A stretch of 6,356 nucleotides of DNA from Candidatus Bathyarchaeota archaeon (lineage in GTDB: Archaea; Thermoproteota; Bathyarchaeia; Bathyarchaeales; Bathyarchaeaceae). Under the pieces are notes generated by a model. That model was not told where the DNA came from, searched no databases, and saw nothing but the letters and a program-made list of their open reading frames with translations. A program made the position numbers and the translations under genes. Shown here one piece after another: positions 5,671-6,356 of the stretch (its first letter is position 1; each line of letters starts with the position of its first letter). The stretch covers positions 1 to 6,356 of the forward strand of contig JAOUJL010000089.1 in assembly GCA_029883255.1 (NCBI GenBank), read 5' to 3'.

Positions 5671-6356
5671 ATGAAAAGACAGGCTTGGGAGGAATTGATT
5701 CAAAGGTTAGTTGGGCAAGGAATACTTCGGTCGCCACAGGTTATTCAAGCGTTGTGTCGAGTCTCTCGGGAGTCTTTTCTCCCAGAGAATGTGAAGTCCT
5801 ATGGAACTATAGATTCCCCGCTTCCAATAGGATTTGGGCAGACCATTTCGGCGCCTCTCGGCTGATCTATGCGGTCAGCCGGGCGAAACATGGTTTCAAT
5901 TATGGATGAAGCCCTTGAGTTGGAAGTGGGGCACTCGGTGCTGGAGATAGGTGCTGGTTCGGGTTGGCATGCCTCCACGATAGCTGAGGTTGTAGCTCCG
6001 ACGGACACGCCTAAAAAAGAGTGGGGGCACGTTTACACTTTGGAAATAGTTGCTGGACTGGCTGAGTTTGCGAGAGAAAATGTTGAGAAGGCTGGATTTG
6101 GAGACCGCGTCACCGTCATTTGTGGAGACGGATCAGAGGGTTATCCAAAAGAGGCTCCGTATGATCGTGTTTTGGTGACGGCCGCGGCTCCAGATATTCC
6201 TCAACCGTTGATAGAACAGTTGAAACCTGGTGGGGTCTTAGTTATTCCGGTTGGGGGTGTTTATCTCTATCAAACACTTTTGCGTATTAGGAAAAGGGAT
6301 GGAGAGATCGTTCGGGAGAATTTGGGCGGGGTTGCGTTTGTGCCTTTGACTGGAAA
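5671..6356 (+). CDS. pcm: Protein-L-isoaspartate O-methyltransferase, interrupted by a predicted 30-nt intron; 3' end missing
   Basis: SAM-dependent cytoplasmic repair enzyme that methylates L-isoaspartyl residues in damaged proteins. Predicted exons are 5671-5857 and 5888-6356. Exon 1 encodes 62 residues and the first base of His63: FLPENVKSYGTIDSPLPIGF, then GQTISAP (56-62), the family active-site region. Exon 2 resumes with HMVSIMDEALEL, then the SAM-binding VLEIGAGSGWHA (80-91), VYTLEI (111-116), DRVTVICGDGSEGYP (135-149), YDRVLVTAAAPDIPQPLIEQ (154-173), GGVLVIPVG (177-185), and FVPLTG at the window edge. Probably 10-20 C-terminal residues are missing. Without removal of the insert, an in-frame UGA at 5863-5865 ends translation at 64 residues, before the SAM-binding fold. 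The rest shows no decay, and the insert is a multiple of three, so I favour a spliced gene over a pseudogene. The loop around residues 100-109 is longer than usual. Confidence 0.88.
5840..5896 (+). other. Predicted bulge-helix-bulge (BHB) splicing motif in pcm mRNA
   Basis: Read in order: G5851; CGCC 5852-5855; bulge TCT 5856-5858; CGGCTGA 5859-5865; 9-nt loop 5866-5874; TCAGCCG 5875-5881; GGCG 5882-5885; bulge AAA 5886-5888; C5889. CGCC pairs perfectly with GGCG as the 4-bp central helix. The 7-bp intron helix is perfect and abuts both the central helix and the first bulge. On the exon side G5851-C5889 pairs. After a 4-nt bulge TTCG (5847-5850), AGACCAT 5840-5846 pairs with ATGGTTT 5890-5896, including one G-U. 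This is the hBHBh' form cut by the archaeal tRNA splicing endonuclease, with a somewhat loose exon-side helix. Confidence 0.82.
5858..5887 (+). other. Predicted 30-nt archaeal mRNA intron in pcm
   Basis: The archaeal endonuclease cuts 3-nt bulges between bases two and three, here after C5857 and after A5887. Joining C5857 to A5888 makes the codon CAC and the peptide TISAPHMV, which is the family consensus. No other pair of cut points in this stretch restores the His codon. The excised piece contains the in-frame UGA and one in-frame ATG (5869), and is mostly a 7-bp hairpin with a 9-nt loop. Confidence 0.82.

Noticed and set aside
5863..5865. UGA read as selenocysteine
   Set aside because: The surrounding residues do not match any Pcm relative; they are an insertion. 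Archaeal SECIS elements lie in untranslated regions, and the local hairpin lacks the expected features.
5838..5900. Sequencing or assembly indel causing the interruption
   Set aside because: The reading frame is the same before and after, and the extra bases form a perfect structured insert. Sequencing errors do not produce this.
5671..6356. pcm as a decayed pseudogene with a nonsense codon
   Set aside because: The frame is intact on both sides, all family motifs are present, and a precise 30-base insertion with BHB geometry explains the stop. A single point mutation would not account for the ten extra codons.

Overview
The window looks archaeal. It carries a diphthine synthase and a Trm5-type tRNA m1G37 methyltransferase, both found in archaea and eukaryotes but not normally in bacteria. 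It also has a DUF371-type archaeal protein, a winged-helix regulator with an archaeal S-layer-like C-terminal domain, TATA-type promoters, and what appears to be a bulge-helix-bulge (BHB) intron inside a protein gene. The lineage cannot be fixed from this sequence; a mesophilic TACK-type archaeon such as Bathyarchaeia is a guess.

Layout. 1-661 (-): dphB, cut by the left edge. 748-824 (+): tRNA-Lys(CUU) with an encoded CCA. 825-1060: non-coding. 1061-2128 (+): trm5. 2122-2550 (-): DUF371 protein, overlapping trm5 tail to tail by 7 bases. 2585-3550 (-): winged-helix regulator with a C-terminal EF-hand loop, probably in one operon with the DUF371 gene. 3551-3762: divergent promoter region. 3763-5586 (+): glmS, complete. 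5671-6356 (+): pcm, interrupted by a 30-base element and cut by the right edge.

Main result. The pcm reading frame stops at a UGA (5863-5865) just after the conserved TISAP motif, and the family sequence resumes in the same frame 30 bases later. The interrupting bases fold with their flanks into a canonical archaeal splicing motif: a 3-nt bulge (5856-5858), a 4-bp helix (5852-5855 with 5882-5885), a 3-nt bulge (5886-5888) and a 7-bp intron helix (5859-5865 with 5875-5881). Cutting each bulge between its second and third base, as the archaeal tRNA splicing endonuclease does, removes exactly 5858-5887. The joined codons read Ala-Pro-His-Met-Val, the family consensus. Structure and protein conservation therefore point independently to the same two nucleotides. 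This is best read as a 30-nt mRNA intron in pcm, a gene where I know of no described archaeal intron.

Function. dphB (elongation factor 2 modification), tRNA-Lys and trm5 (tRNA modification) form a translation-related group. glmS supplies glucosamine-6-phosphate for amino-sugar and glycan synthesis. Pcm repairs isoaspartyl damage in proteins. The regulator/DUF371 pair has no assigned role.
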